Below, piece after piece: positions 55,347 through 63,618 of a DNA stretch of 64,000 nucleotides. The position numbers and the translations under genes were made by a program. Position 1 is the first letter of the stretch; every line of letters begins with the position of its first letter. Origin of the DNA: Gammaproteobacteria bacterium (GTDB lineage: Bacteria; Pseudomonadota; Gammaproteobacteria; SZUA-140); the NCBI GenBank assembly GCA_016716465.1, contig JADJWH010000004.1, positions 248,001 through 312,000 of the forward strand. The letters are read 5' to 3'. The notes below the pieces were generated by a model that was not told where the DNA came from, made no database searches, and saw nothing but the letters and a program-made list of their open reading frames with translations.

Positions 55347-55371
55347 GGGGACAGATTTCAAATCTGTCCCC
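55347..55371. repeat. Palindromic repeat R7
   Basis: A perfect 12+1+12 palindrome with left arm GGGGACAGATTT and central C, identical to the first element of R3 about 20 kb away. It lies between tsaC and hemF and could also act as a transcript-processing hairpin. Confidence 0.93.
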
Positions 55372-55425
55372 TCAGTGATCTGCGCTAGAATCCGGACATA
55401 ATATTCACGAACCTGACGGTATCTT

Positions 55426-56340
55426 ATGAACCAGCCCGACATCGCCGCCGTAAAAAACTACTTGCTCGGCCTGCAGGCACGCATCTGCTCCGAGCTCGAG
55501 ACCGAGGACGGATCCGTGCGCTTCGCCGAAGAGGCGTGGGAACGCCCGGAGGGCGGCGGCGGGCGCAGCCGGGTGCTGGCGAACGGTGCGGTATTCGAGC
55601 AGGCGGGGGTGAACTTCTCGCACGTCATGGGGCCTGGCATGCCGGCCTCCGCCACGGCACACCGGCCCGAACTCGCCGGGCGCCGTTTCGAGGCGCTCGG
55701 TGTGTCGCTGGTCATCCATCCGCGCAATCCCTATGTCCCGACCTCGCACGCTAACGTGCGCTTCTTCATCGCCGAGAAGGCGGGCGCGGCACCGATCTGG
55801 TGGTTCGGCGGCGGCTTCGACCTGACTCCTTATTATGGTTTCGAAGAGGATGCCGTGCACTGGCACCACATCGCGCGCGCCGCCTGCGTTCCCTTCGGCG
55901 CGGACGTCTATCCGCGCTACAAGCAATGGTGCGACGAATATTTCTTCCTGAAGCACCGCGGCGAGCCGCGCGGCATCGGTGGACTGTTCTTCGACGACCT
56001 GAACGAATGGGGTTTCGCGCGCTGCTTCGGCTATATGCAGAGCGTCGGCGACCACTACCTCGCGGCCTACCGCCCGATCGTCACGCGCCGCAAGGCGACG
56101 CCCTTCGGCGAGCGCGAACGCGACTTCCAGCTCTACCGGCGCGGGCGCTATGTGGAGTTCAACCTGATCTACGACCGCGGCACGCTGTTCGGCCTGCAGT
56201 CGGGCGGGCGCACCGAATCGATCCTGATGTCATTGCCGCCGCTGGTGAAGTGGCGCTACAACTGGCGCCCGGAGCCCGGCACCGAGGAGGCGCGGCTGTA
56301 CAGCGATTTCCTGCGCCCGCGCGACTGGCTGGGCGAGTAA
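55426..56340 (+). CDS. hemF: Oxygen-dependent coproporphyrinogen III oxidase HemF
   Basis: HemF oxidatively decarboxylates coproporphyrinogen III in haem synthesis, using O2. The 304-residue protein has MGPGMPASATAHRPELAG, NPYVPTSHANVRFF, WWFGGGFDLTPYYGF and FNLIYDRGTLFGLQ, all HemF signatures. Its presence implies an aerobic or microaerobic lifestyle. It is preceded by repeat R7 and followed by two other repeat types. Confidence 0.97.
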   Translation: MNQPDIAAVKNYLLGLQARICSELETEDGSVRFAEEAWERPEGGGGRSRVLANGAVFEQAGVNFSHVMGPGMPASATAHRPELAGRRFEALGVSLVIHPRNPYVPTSHANVRFFIAEKAGAAPIWWFGGGFDLTPYYGFEEDAVHWHHIARAACVPFGADVYPRYKQWCDEYFFLKHRGEPRGIGGLFFDDLNEWGFARCFGYMQSVGDHYLAAYRPIVTRRKATPFGERERDFQLYRRGRYVEFNLIYDRGTLFGLQSGGRTESILMSLPPLVKWRYNWRPEPGTEEARLYSDFLRPRDWLGE

Positions 56341-56374
56341 TCAATCGTAACGCAACATGCGGGCCAATCCTGCA

Positions 56375-56505
56375 GGGTGGGCACGGAAAACGTGCCCACC
56401 CGATACATCGATTGTAGCCCGGATGGAGCGTAGCGGAATCCGGGGATCGAGGTAAGGTACCGTGTCTCCCGGATCGCGGCACTGCGAGCCTCCATCCGCG
56501 CTACA
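56375..56505. repeat. Two further dispersed repeats after hemF
   Basis: A perfect 11-bp stem (left arm GGGTGGGCACG, 56375-56385; right arm 56391-56401) with a 5-base GAAAA loop could terminate or process the hemF transcript. It is followed by a repeat beginning GTAGCCCGGATGGAGCG (56414) and ending in inverted orientation with CCTCCATCCGCGCTACA near 56505. Together the latter form a 90-bp BIME-like inverted pair of a type common in gammaproteobacterial intergenic DNA. Confidence 0.75.
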
Positions 56506-56526
56506 AAGATGTCGAACTCCCCCGAA

Positions 56527-57360
56527 CTATTCCTCCCCCGGCCGGCAGTACCCGTCACAGGGCAGACTGTACCAGCGCGGCTCGCCGTCGAGGCGCAGCG
56601 CGGTCAGCGCGCCGCCCCAGACGCAGCCGGAATCGAGGGCGAAGACATTACGGGCATGATACCGCCCGAGCGCCGACCAGTGACCGAACACCAGCCGGAG
56701 CCCTGCGCTGGCCCGATCGGGTATATCGAACCATGGCTTCAGATCGTCGGTGCGTCCGAACGGCGAACCCTTTTCCTTCAGATGGATCCGCCCCTCCGCA
56801 TCGCAGAGGCGCAGACGCGTCAGGCAGTTCAGGATGAAACGCAGGCGATCGATGCCGCGCAGTTCCTCGGACCAGTGATCCGGTTTGCTGCCGTACATGG
56901 CGCGCAGAAACGCGCTGTGATCCGGCGCGCGCAGCACGGCCTCGACCTCGGCCGCGCACGCCGCGGCCTGCGCGAGGTCCCACTGCGGCGGCAGCCCTGC
57001 ATGGATCATCGTGTAACCGAGCGCGGCGTCGTGATGCAGCAGCGGACGCTGCCGCAGCCAGTCGAGCAGCGCGTCGCGATCGGGCGCGGCCAGTATTTCC
57101 TCGAAGGTATCACCCGGACCGGCATCGCGTACACCGGCCGCGATCGCGAGCAGGTGCAGATCGTGATTGCCGAGCACCGTGACGGCGCTCGTACCCAGGC
57201 TCATCACGAAACGCAGCGCCTCGAGTGAGGCGGGGCCGCGATTGACCAGATCACCCACGAACCACAGACGGTCCGCATCCGGATTGAAATCGAGCAGCGA
57301 GAGCAGCGTCGTCAATTCGCGCTGGCAGCCCTGCACATCGCCAATGGCATAGACAGCCAT
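56527..57360 (-). CDS. apaH: Bis(5'-nucleosyl)-tetraphosphatase ApaH
   Basis: ApaH symmetrically cleaves Ap4A to two ADP and also removes Np4 caps from RNA. The 277-residue enzyme has the metallophosphatase motifs IGDVQGC, FVGDLVNRGP and VLGNHDLHLL, and the family segment near FGRTDDLKPWFD. Repeat R8 occupies the upstream gap to dtd, where its promoter must lie. Confidence 0.96.
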   Translation of the reverse strand: MAVYAIGDVQGCQRELTTLLSLLDFNPDADRLWFVGDLVNRGPASLEALRFVMSLGTSAVTVLGNHDLHLLAIAAGVRDAGPGDTFEEILAAPDRDALLDWLRQRPLLHHDAALGYTMIHAGLPPQWDLAQAAACAAEVEAVLRAPDHSAFLRAMYGSKPDHWSEELRGIDRLRFILNCLTRLRLCDAEGRIHLKEKGSPFGRTDDLKPWFDIPDRASAGLRLVFGHWSALGRYHARNVFALDSGCVWGGALTALRLDGEPRWYSLPCDGYCRPGEE

Positions 57361-57370
57361 GGAGCCTCCC

Positions 57371-57466
57371 TGGGGACAGATTGAGTTTTAGTGTTGCCTG
57401 TTTATGGATTCGCTGTTTATTGGGGACAGATTTATTTTTTGAAACAGGGAAAATAAATCTGTCCCC
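57371..57466. repeat. Palindromic repeat R8 (long form)
   Basis: A 17-bp inverted repeat (GGGGACAGATTTATTTT at 57422-57438, complement at 57450-57466) with an 11-bp centre. A further half copy beginning GGGGACAGATT stands at 57372. This is the AT-extended version also seen in R1. It fills the gap between dtd and apaH. Confidence 0.88.
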
Positions 57467-57470
57467 ACCG

Positions 57471-57920
57471 TCAGTTATCTGGCGCGACGCGCAGGGAGAA
57501 GGTGACCGGACCGTCGTTGACCAGGGCGACCTGCATGTCGGCGCCGAACTCGCCCGCCGCGATGCGCAGAGGATAGGTCCGCGCCCGCGCGAGGGCGTGG
57601 TCGAACAGGCGCCGCGCCTCCGCGGGCTCCGCCGCCGGGGTGAAGCTGGGCCGCGGACCGGAACGGGTGTCCGCCGCGAGCGTGAACTGAGACACCAGCA
57701 GTGCTTCGCCGCCGGACTCGAGCACGCTGCGGTTCATGCGCCCGGTAGCGTCGGGGAAAATGCGGTAGTTCAGCACGCGCTCGAGCAGGCGCTCCGCCTG
57801 CGCCTCGGTGTCACCGCGCTCGACGGCGAGAAACACCAGCACGCCGCGGCCGATCTCACCCGCGGTGCGCCCATCGACCTGAACGCGCGCCGAGGTGACG
57901 CGCTGCAGCAGCGCGATCAC
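57471..57920 (-). CDS. dtd: D-aminoacyl-tRNA deacylase Dtd
   Basis: Dtd hydrolyses D-amino acids mischarged on tRNA. The GTG start at 57920 (MIALLQRVTSARV) gives 149 residues (145 in E. coli); the pip stop overlaps it by GTGA. The active-site strands SQFTLAADT and the Gly-cis-Pro motif in NDGPVTFSL are present. A longer in-frame reading lies inside pip and is rejected. Confidence 0.95.
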   Translation of the reverse strand: MIALLQRVTSARVQVDGRTAGEIGRGVLVFLAVERGDTEAQAERLLERVLNYRIFPDATGRMNRSVLESGGEALLVSQFTLAADTRSGPRPSFTPAAEPAEARRLFDHALARARTYPLRIAAGEFGADMQVALVNDGPVTFSLRVAPDN

Positions 57921-58867
57921 GTCAGCCGCTTGGACAAATCGACGGTCGCACGCACCAGCGCGTCGACGATGCCGGGCTCGAGCGCGGAATGGCCGGCATC
58001 GGGGATGACCCGCAACTCCGCGCGCGGCCAGGCCTGGTGCAGGTCCCAGGCGTTCTTCAGGGGACATACCGCGTCGTAGCGGCCATGCACGATGACGCCG
58101 GGGATATCCGCGAGTCGCGGCGCGTCGCGCAGGATCTGGTCCGGTTCGAGAAAGGTGTCATTCATGAAGTAATGGCACTCGATGCGGGCGAGGCTGAGCG
58201 CGGTATAGGGCTCGGAGAAGTGGTCCACCACCTCCTTGCGCGGCAGCAGATTGGAGGTCTTGCCCTCCCAGCGCGACCACGCCTTGGCGGCGGCCATGCG
58301 CGCGATCTCATCCTCGCCGGTCAGCCGGCGGTAATAGGCTCCGACCAGATCACCATGTTCGTCCTCCGGGATCGGACGCAGATACTCCTCCCAGTAATCC
58401 GGGAACAGCCAGCTCGCGCCCTCCTGGTAGAACCAGCGGATCTCTTCGGGCCGGCACAGGAAGATGCCGCGCAGGATCAGGCCGAGCACGCGCCCGGGGT
58501 GGGTCTCGGCGTAGACCAGTCCGAGGGTGGAACCCCATGAACCGCCGAACACGGCCCAGCGCTCGATGCCGAGGTGCACGCGGATGCGTTCCATGTCCGC
58601 CACCAGATTCGGTGTGGTGTTGTCGCGCAGTTCGGCGTGCGGTGTCGAACGTCCGCAGCCGCGCTGGTCGAACAGCACGATGCGATAGACCTCGGGATCG
58701 AAGAAGCGGCGGTGCCACGGCTCGCAGCCGGCGCCAGGACCTCCATGCACGAATACCACCGGCAGGCCGTCGGGGTTGCCGCACTCCTCGACATGGAGTG
58801 TATGCAGCGCATCGACCTGCAGGCTGTGCGTGACATATGGCTTGATTGCGGGATACTGCCCGATCAT
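57917..58867 (-). CDS. pip: Prolyl aminopeptidase (proline iminopeptidase)
   Basis: This alpha/beta-hydrolase releases N-terminal proline from peptides. The 316-residue protein has the oxyanion segment VHGGPGAGCEP, the nucleophile elbow GGSWGS (Ser110), and the late acid and base in GRYDAVCP and DAGHSALE. It belongs to the proteobacterial pip type (about 310-330 residues). It is coupled to dtd by overlap. Confidence 0.94.
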   Translation of the reverse strand: MIGQYPAIKPYVTHSLQVDALHTLHVEECGNPDGLPVVFVHGGPGAGCEPWHRRFFDPEVYRIVLFDQRGCGRSTPHAELRDNTTPNLVADMERIRVHLGIERWAVFGGSWGSTLGLVYAETHPGRVLGLILRGIFLCRPEEIRWFYQEGASWLFPDYWEEYLRPIPEDEHGDLVGAYYRRLTGEDEIARMAAAKAWSRWEGKTSNLLPRKEVVDHFSEPYTALSLARIECHYFMNDTFLEPDQILRDAPRLADIPGVIVHGRYDAVCPLKNAWDLHQAWPRAELRVIPDAGHSALEPGIVDALVRATVDLSKRLT

Positions 58868-58891
58868 CTCCCCCCCCTCTGCTGACAGCGC

Positions 58892-59932
58892 CTAGACCAG
58901 CGCGGCGCCGATCCAGTGACCGATCAGATAGGTCGCCAGCCCGGCGCCCCCGCCGATGAGCATCATGCGCAATCCACTCCACAACGCGCCCTTGCCGGTG
59001 AACAGGCTGAGCAGCGCGCCCACGCTGAACAGGGCGGTGAGACTCAAGGCGATCATGACCGCGACAGGCCGGCCACCGGCCCCGAACAGGAACGGAATCA
59101 ACGGGATCAGCGCCCCGGCGGCGAAGGAAACAAAGGAGGAGGCCGCCGCGCCGAGCGGCGAGCCGAGCGTTCCGGGATCGAGGCCGAGCTCCTCACGCGC
59201 GAGCGCGTCGAGCGCCTTCTCGTGATCCTTGAGCAGATCAGTGGCAAACTCGCGCGCCTGCGCCAGATCGAGTCCACGCGCGTTGTAGATCAGCGCGAGT
59301 TCCTCCGCCTCCTCCTCTGGATATTCCGCCAGTTCGTCGCGCTCGAGGCCGATCTGGTACTCATACAGCTCGCGCTGCGAGCGCACCGAGATGTATTCGC
59401 CGGCCGCCATCGAGGCGGCGCCGGCCAGCAGGCCCGCCGCACCCGTAAGCAGCACCACGCCGCCGTCCTGGGCCGCGCCGACCACCCCCAGCAGAAGGCA
59501 AGTATTGGACACGAGGCCGTCATTGACGCCGAATACGGCGGCACGCAGATTGCCGCCGCGACCGAGGCTGGAATGACGATAGCCGATCTCCTCGACCGAG
59601 GCGGGCATTGCGTGCCCTGGGCTGGGAGACGGGTGGGTGTAGACGGACAGACCGCGGATCTTCATCGCGGCCAGCGCCGGCCGTATCGCGCGCGGGCCGA
59701 TGCGGCGGATCAACCAGGCGATGACGCGGGTCCGCCAGGTCGGGCGCGGGCGCGGCGGCACCGCCGCGCCCGCGGAGCGCAGCTTGTCCTCCCACAGTCC
59801 CGCCTGCGCCTCGGCGGCATGGGCCAGGGAATTGAACAGCGCGGACTTGGCAGGATCGCCCTCGACTTCCGCCATGATGCGATACAGCCCGGCGGAACGC
59901 TTCTCCTCGGCCCAGCTTTCACGGTCGCCCAT
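58892..59932 (-). CDS. Ferritin-like domain fused to VIT1/CCC1 transporter (MbfA-like)
   Basis: The 346-residue protein has a Glu-containing helical N-terminus (AEEKRSAGLYRIMAEVEGD) resembling the erythrin/ferritin-like domain of MbfA. A VIT1/CCC1 membrane domain follows from about residue 120, including FGVNDGLVSNTCLLLG and GEYISVRSQRELYEYQI, with the last helices near the C-terminus. MbfA exports iron in alphaproteobacteria, so iron or manganese efflux is the likely role. Not all ferritin ligands can be assigned by eye. Confidence 0.85.
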   Translation of the reverse strand: MGDRESWAEEKRSAGLYRIMAEVEGDPAKSALFNSLAHAAEAQAGLWEDKLRSAGAAVPPRPRPTWRTRVIAWLIRRIGPRAIRPALAAMKIRGLSVYTHPSPSPGHAMPASVEEIGYRHSSLGRGGNLRAAVFGVNDGLVSNTCLLLGVVGAAQDGGVVLLTGAAGLLAGAASMAAGEYISVRSQRELYEYQIGLERDELAEYPEEEAEELALIYNARGLDLAQAREFATDLLKDHEKALDALAREELGLDPGTLGSPLGAAASSFVSFAAGALIPLIPFLFGAGGRPVAVMIALSLTALFSVGALLSLFTGKGALWSGLRMMLIGGGAGLATYLIGHWIGAALV

Positions 59933-59975
59933 CGGCGGGGACTCCTCGATTCAATCCTGAACCGGCGCGTGCCGC

Positions 59976-62531
59976 TCAGCGTGCGCCGTTCTTGGCTTCC
60001 ATGATGCCGTTCATCAGCTTGAGGCCGCCGAAGGCGTCCTTGGCGTAATGCACATTGTCAGGCACCGTGTAGGCGGCGCGGCAGTCTGACTCGACATAGC
60101 GGCGCGTCAGCGCGGCGCCGCCGAGCAGTACCGGAATATTCACGCCCTGCCGTTTCATCTCCTCGAGATTCTCCTTCATGATCACCGTCGACTTCACCAG
60201 CAGGCCGGACATGCCGACCGCGTCGGCGCGGTGCTCCTGCGCGGCCTCCAGGATACTGGTCAGCGGCTGCTTGATGCCGAGATTGATCACCCGGTAGCCG
60301 TTGTTGGTCAGGATGATATCGACCAGGTTCTTGCCGATATCGTGCACGTCTCCCTTGACCGTGGCGAGCACCAGCGTGCCCTTCTGCTGGCCGTCGACCC
60401 GCTCCATCAGCGGTTCGAGAAATGCCACCGCGGCCTTCATGGTCTCGGCCGATTGCAGCACAAAGGGCAACTGCATCTGGCCAGTTCCGAACAGCTCGCC
60501 GACCACCTTCATTCCATCGAGCAACAGCTCGTTGATGATGTCGAGCGGGCTGTACATCTTAAGCGCCTCGCGCAGGTCGTCCTCCAGGCCCTTCTTGTCG
60601 CCATCGATGATGCGCTGCTTGAGCGCCTCCTCGATCGTCTCCGGCCTGGTCTTGACGGCGGCCGATTCCCTGACGTCCTTGAACAGATCGACGAAATGGA
60701 TGAGCGGATCGCGGCCGTCGCGGCTCCGGTTGAAGATGAGATCTTCCGCTGCCTCGCGGTGCGCCTCGTCGATCTTGTGCAGCGGCATGATCTTGGAGAC
60801 ATGGATGATCGCCGCCGTCATGCCGCGCTGCTGCGCATGGTGCAGGAACACCGAGTTCAGCACATGGCGCGCCGCGGCGTTCAGGCCGAACGAGATATTG
60901 GACAGCCCGAGCAGGATCTGGCACTCGGGGAATTCGCGCGCGATGAGTTCGATCGCATCGAGTGTGTTCCTGCCGTGGTTGCGGTCCTCTTCCACGCCGG
61001 TGCAGATGGTGAAGGTGAGCGGGTCGAACATCAGGTCGGACGGCGGCAGGCCATGGCGGCCGACGGCGAACTCGTACAGGCGGCGCGCAATGACGAGCTT
61101 GCGGTCGACCTCCTTGGCCATGCCTTCCTCGTCGATGGTGAGGGCGACCACGCCGGTGCCGAATTTCTTCGCGTAGCCGAGGACCTTCTCGGCCTTCTCC
61201 TCGCCGTCCTCGAAATTGATCGAGTTGATGATGCTCTTGCCGCCGAGCAGTTTCAGCGCGGTCTCCAGCACCGGCGTCTCGGTCGAATCGATCACCAGCG
61301 GCACGGTGATCTGGCCGCGGTAGCGCGTGATCACCTCGGTCATGTCGGAGGCCTCGGGCCGGCCGACGTAGGCGACGCAGACGTCGAGGGCGTGCGAACC
61401 TTCCTTCACCTGCTCGCGGCCGATGCCGACCAGGGCATCCCAGTCCTCGGCGCCGAGCAGGTCGCGGAACTTCTTCGAGCCGTTGGCGTTGGAACGCTCG
61501 CCGACGGCGAATACCGCATTCTCCTGCCGCAGCGGGACGCTGGTGTAGAGCGAGCTGACCGCGGGCGTGAGGGTGATCCCGCGCGCGCGCGGCGCGGCGT
61601 CGGTGCGCGCGTCAAGCATCGCGCGCAGACGCGAGATATGCGCCGGCGTGGTGCCGCAGCAGCCGCCGATCAGATTGACGCCGTCCTCGTCGACGAAGCG
61701 CTGCTGCCAGCCGGCCAGTTCCTCCGGCGACAGCGGATACTCGGTCTTCCCCTCCACCAGCATCGGCAAACCGGCGTTCGGCATGATCGAGATCATGCCG
61801 GGCCAGTTCTCGCCGAGATACTGCACATGCTCGGCCATCTCGGCGGGGCCGGTGGCGCAGTTGAGGCCGATGGCGTCGACATCCATGGCCGCCAGCGCGG
61901 TGACCGCGCAGCCGATGTCGGAGCCGACCAGCATGGTGCCGGTGGTCTCGATGGTGACCTGCGCGAAGATCGGCACGTCGGCGCGGCCCTTCTCCGCGCG
62001 CGCGCGCTTGCAGGCGTTGATGCCGGCTTTCATGGTCAGCAGATCCTGATGGGTCTCCAGCAGGAAGACATCGATGCCGCCATCGAGCAGGCCGCGGGCC
62101 TGCTCATAATAGGAATCCTCCAGGGTGTCGTAATCAATGTGACCGAGGCTGGGCAGCTTGGTGCCCGGACCCATCGAACCGATCACGTAGCGCGGCCACT
62201 CCGGGGTGCTGAAGCCGTCGGCCACTTCGCGCGCCAGCGCCGCCGCCAGCCGGTTCAGCTCATAGGTCTGCTCGACGAGGTCGAACTCGGCGAACACGAT
62301 CTTGTTGGCGCCGAAGGTGTTGGTCTCGACGCAGTCGGCGCCGGCCTCGAAATAGGTTCGATGGAGCTTGCGCACGAAATCCGGCCGCGTCTTGCACAGG
62401 ATCTCGGAACAGTTCTCCAGGCCGAGGAAATCGCGTTCGACGTCCCATTGCTCCGCCTGGATCAGGGTCCCGGTGCCGCCGTCGCAGAGCAGCACGCGCC
62501 TGCGTATCCGATCTATGAATTTTTCTCTCAT
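59976..62531 (-). CDS. metH: Cobalamin-dependent methionine synthase MetH lacking the reactivation domain
   Basis: From ATG 62531 the enzyme is 851 residues. It has a homocysteine domain with zinc cysteines in GLNCATGP (Cys225) and GGCCGT (Cys291, Cys292), a pterin domain (VGERSNANGSKKF), the cobalamin cap, and the B12 domain with GDVHDIGKN (His730). The protein stops 121 residues after that histidine, where the 330-residue SAM-binding activation domain of E. coli MetH (1227 residues) would begin. Nothing downstream restores the missing domain. It could be a natural core-MetH relying on a separate reactivase, or a truncation. No cobalamin riboswitch is recognised upstream. Confidence 0.95.
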   Translation of the reverse strand: MREKFIDRIRRRVLLCDGGTGTLIQAEQWDVERDFLGLENCSEILCKTRPDFVRKLHRTYFEAGADCVETNTFGANKIVFAEFDLVEQTYELNRLAAALAREVADGFSTPEWPRYVIGSMGPGTKLPSLGHIDYDTLEDSYYEQARGLLDGGIDVFLLETHQDLLTMKAGINACKRARAEKGRADVPIFAQVTIETTGTMLVGSDIGCAVTALAAMDVDAIGLNCATGPAEMAEHVQYLGENWPGMISIMPNAGLPMLVEGKTEYPLSPEELAGWQQRFVDEDGVNLIGGCCGTTPAHISRLRAMLDARTDAAPRARGITLTPAVSSLYTSVPLRQENAVFAVGERSNANGSKKFRDLLGAEDWDALVGIGREQVKEGSHALDVCVAYVGRPEASDMTEVITRYRGQITVPLVIDSTETPVLETALKLLGGKSIINSINFEDGEEKAEKVLGYAKKFGTGVVALTIDEEGMAKEVDRKLVIARRLYEFAVGRHGLPPSDLMFDPLTFTICTGVEEDRNHGRNTLDAIELIAREFPECQILLGLSNISFGLNAAARHVLNSVFLHHAQQRGMTAAIIHVSKIMPLHKIDEAHREAAEDLIFNRSRDGRDPLIHFVDLFKDVRESAAVKTRPETIEEALKQRIIDGDKKGLEDDLREALKMYSPLDIINELLLDGMKVVGELFGTGQMQLPFVLQSAETMKAAVAFLEPLMERVDGQQKGTLVLATVKGDVHDIGKNLVDIILTNNGYRVINLGIKQPLTSILEAAQEHRADAVGMSGLLVKSTVIMKENLEEMKRQGVNIPVLLGGAALTRRYVESDCRAAYTVPDNVHYAKDAFGGLKLMNGIMEAKNGAR

Positions 62532-62724
62532 GACAAAGTCGATGTCCTGATTTAGACTCGCTGGTTGACGTGGGTATTCCTTACATGTGATGCGTGATTC
62601 GTACCGGTGCGGCGGCGCCCGGGGGAATGCCCGCTCCGATGCAGTCCATGGCAAGAAGCAAGATCCTGACCCGCCCGGCGCGGACCATGCGCTATTCTAG
62701 CATTCTCATGAACGAAAGCAGTCG

Positions 62725-63618
62725 ATGCGGACGCGCCTGATAAAACTTTCCCTGCGCCTGTGCGCATATCTGCCCCTGCGTGTCGTCCACGCGCTGGGCG
62801 CCGGCGCAGGCCGGTTGCTGGCGCGCGTCCCCAACGATACCCGCCATGTCGCGCGCATCAACCTCGCGCGCTGCTATCCGCAGCTCGACGCCCCCGCCCG
62901 GCGCCGTCTGACGGAACAATGCCTGATGGAGACGGTCAGGACCGCAATGGAAACCGGTCCGCTGTGGCACTGGGATCGCGAACGCATCCGGCAGCTGGTC
63001 CTGGGCGCGGAAGGCGAGAACCTGCTGGAACAGGCGCTGGCCGCCGGCCGCGGGGCGATACTCGCCATCCCTCACCTGGGGGCCTGGGAGATGGTCGGGC
63101 TCTACTGCTCGATGCGCCACCCCATGACCAGCCTGTATCGTCCTCCCCGCCTGGGCAGCCTCGACGCACTGATGACGGCGGCGCGCGAGCGCTTCGGCGC
63201 CCGTCTCGTCCCGTCCGATACGGCGGGCGTGCGCGCGCTGCTCAAGGCCTCGCGCCGCGGCGAACTGCTGGCCATCCTGCCGGATCAGGAACCGCGCTAC
63301 GGCAACGGTATTTTCAGCCCGTTCTTCGGCATCCCCGCCTACACCATGACGCTGCTGGCCCGGCTGACGCAGCAGACCGGCGCCCCCGTCTTCATCTCCT
63401 ACGCGGAGCGCCTCGCACACGGCTCGGGCTATCGCCTGCATTTCCAGCCCCTGGCGCTGCCGTCGGGCGACGCCTCGGTCGAAGGGATCACCGGGGCCGT
63501 CAACGCCGCCATCGAGGACTGCGTGCGGCGTATCCCGCAGCAATACCAGTGGGGCTACAAACGCTTCAAGACGCGTCCCCCCGGAGCGGCGCGCTTCTAT
63601 CCACGCCGCACCTCATGA
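62725..63618 (+). CDS. lpxL: LpxL/HtrB-type lipid A acyltransferase
   Basis: This inner-membrane acyltransferase adds a secondary lauroyl/myristoyl chain to lipid A. The 297-residue protein has a hydrophobic N-terminal segment (LSLRLCAYLPLRVVHALGAG), the catalytic H-x4-E in IPHLGAWEM, LPDQEPRYGNGIFSPFFG, and the late QQYQWGYKRFKTRP. Which secondary chain is added cannot be decided. It overlaps the next, convergent gene by 6 bp. Confidence 0.9.
   Translation: MRTRLIKLSLRLCAYLPLRVVHALGAGAGRLLARVPNDTRHVARINLARCYPQLDAPARRRLTEQCLMETVRTAMETGPLWHWDRERIRQLVLGAEGENLLEQALAAGRGAILAIPHLGAWEMVGLYCSMRHPMTSLYRPPRLGSLDALMTAARERFGARLVPSDTAGVRALLKASRRGELLAILPDQEPRYGNGIFSPFFGIPAYTMTLLARLTQQTGAPVFISYAERLAHGSGYRLHFQPLALPSGDASVEGITGAVNAAIEDCVRRIPQQYQWGYKRFKTRPPGAARFYPRRTS

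Noticed and set aside
60231..62555. 774-codon frame antisense to metH
   Set aside because: Same GC-driven shadow effect; metH motifs on the minus strand are decisive.
62532..62724. Cobalamin riboswitch upstream of metH
   Set aside because: No B12-box-like conserved core was recognised in the 193-bp gap shared with lpxL.
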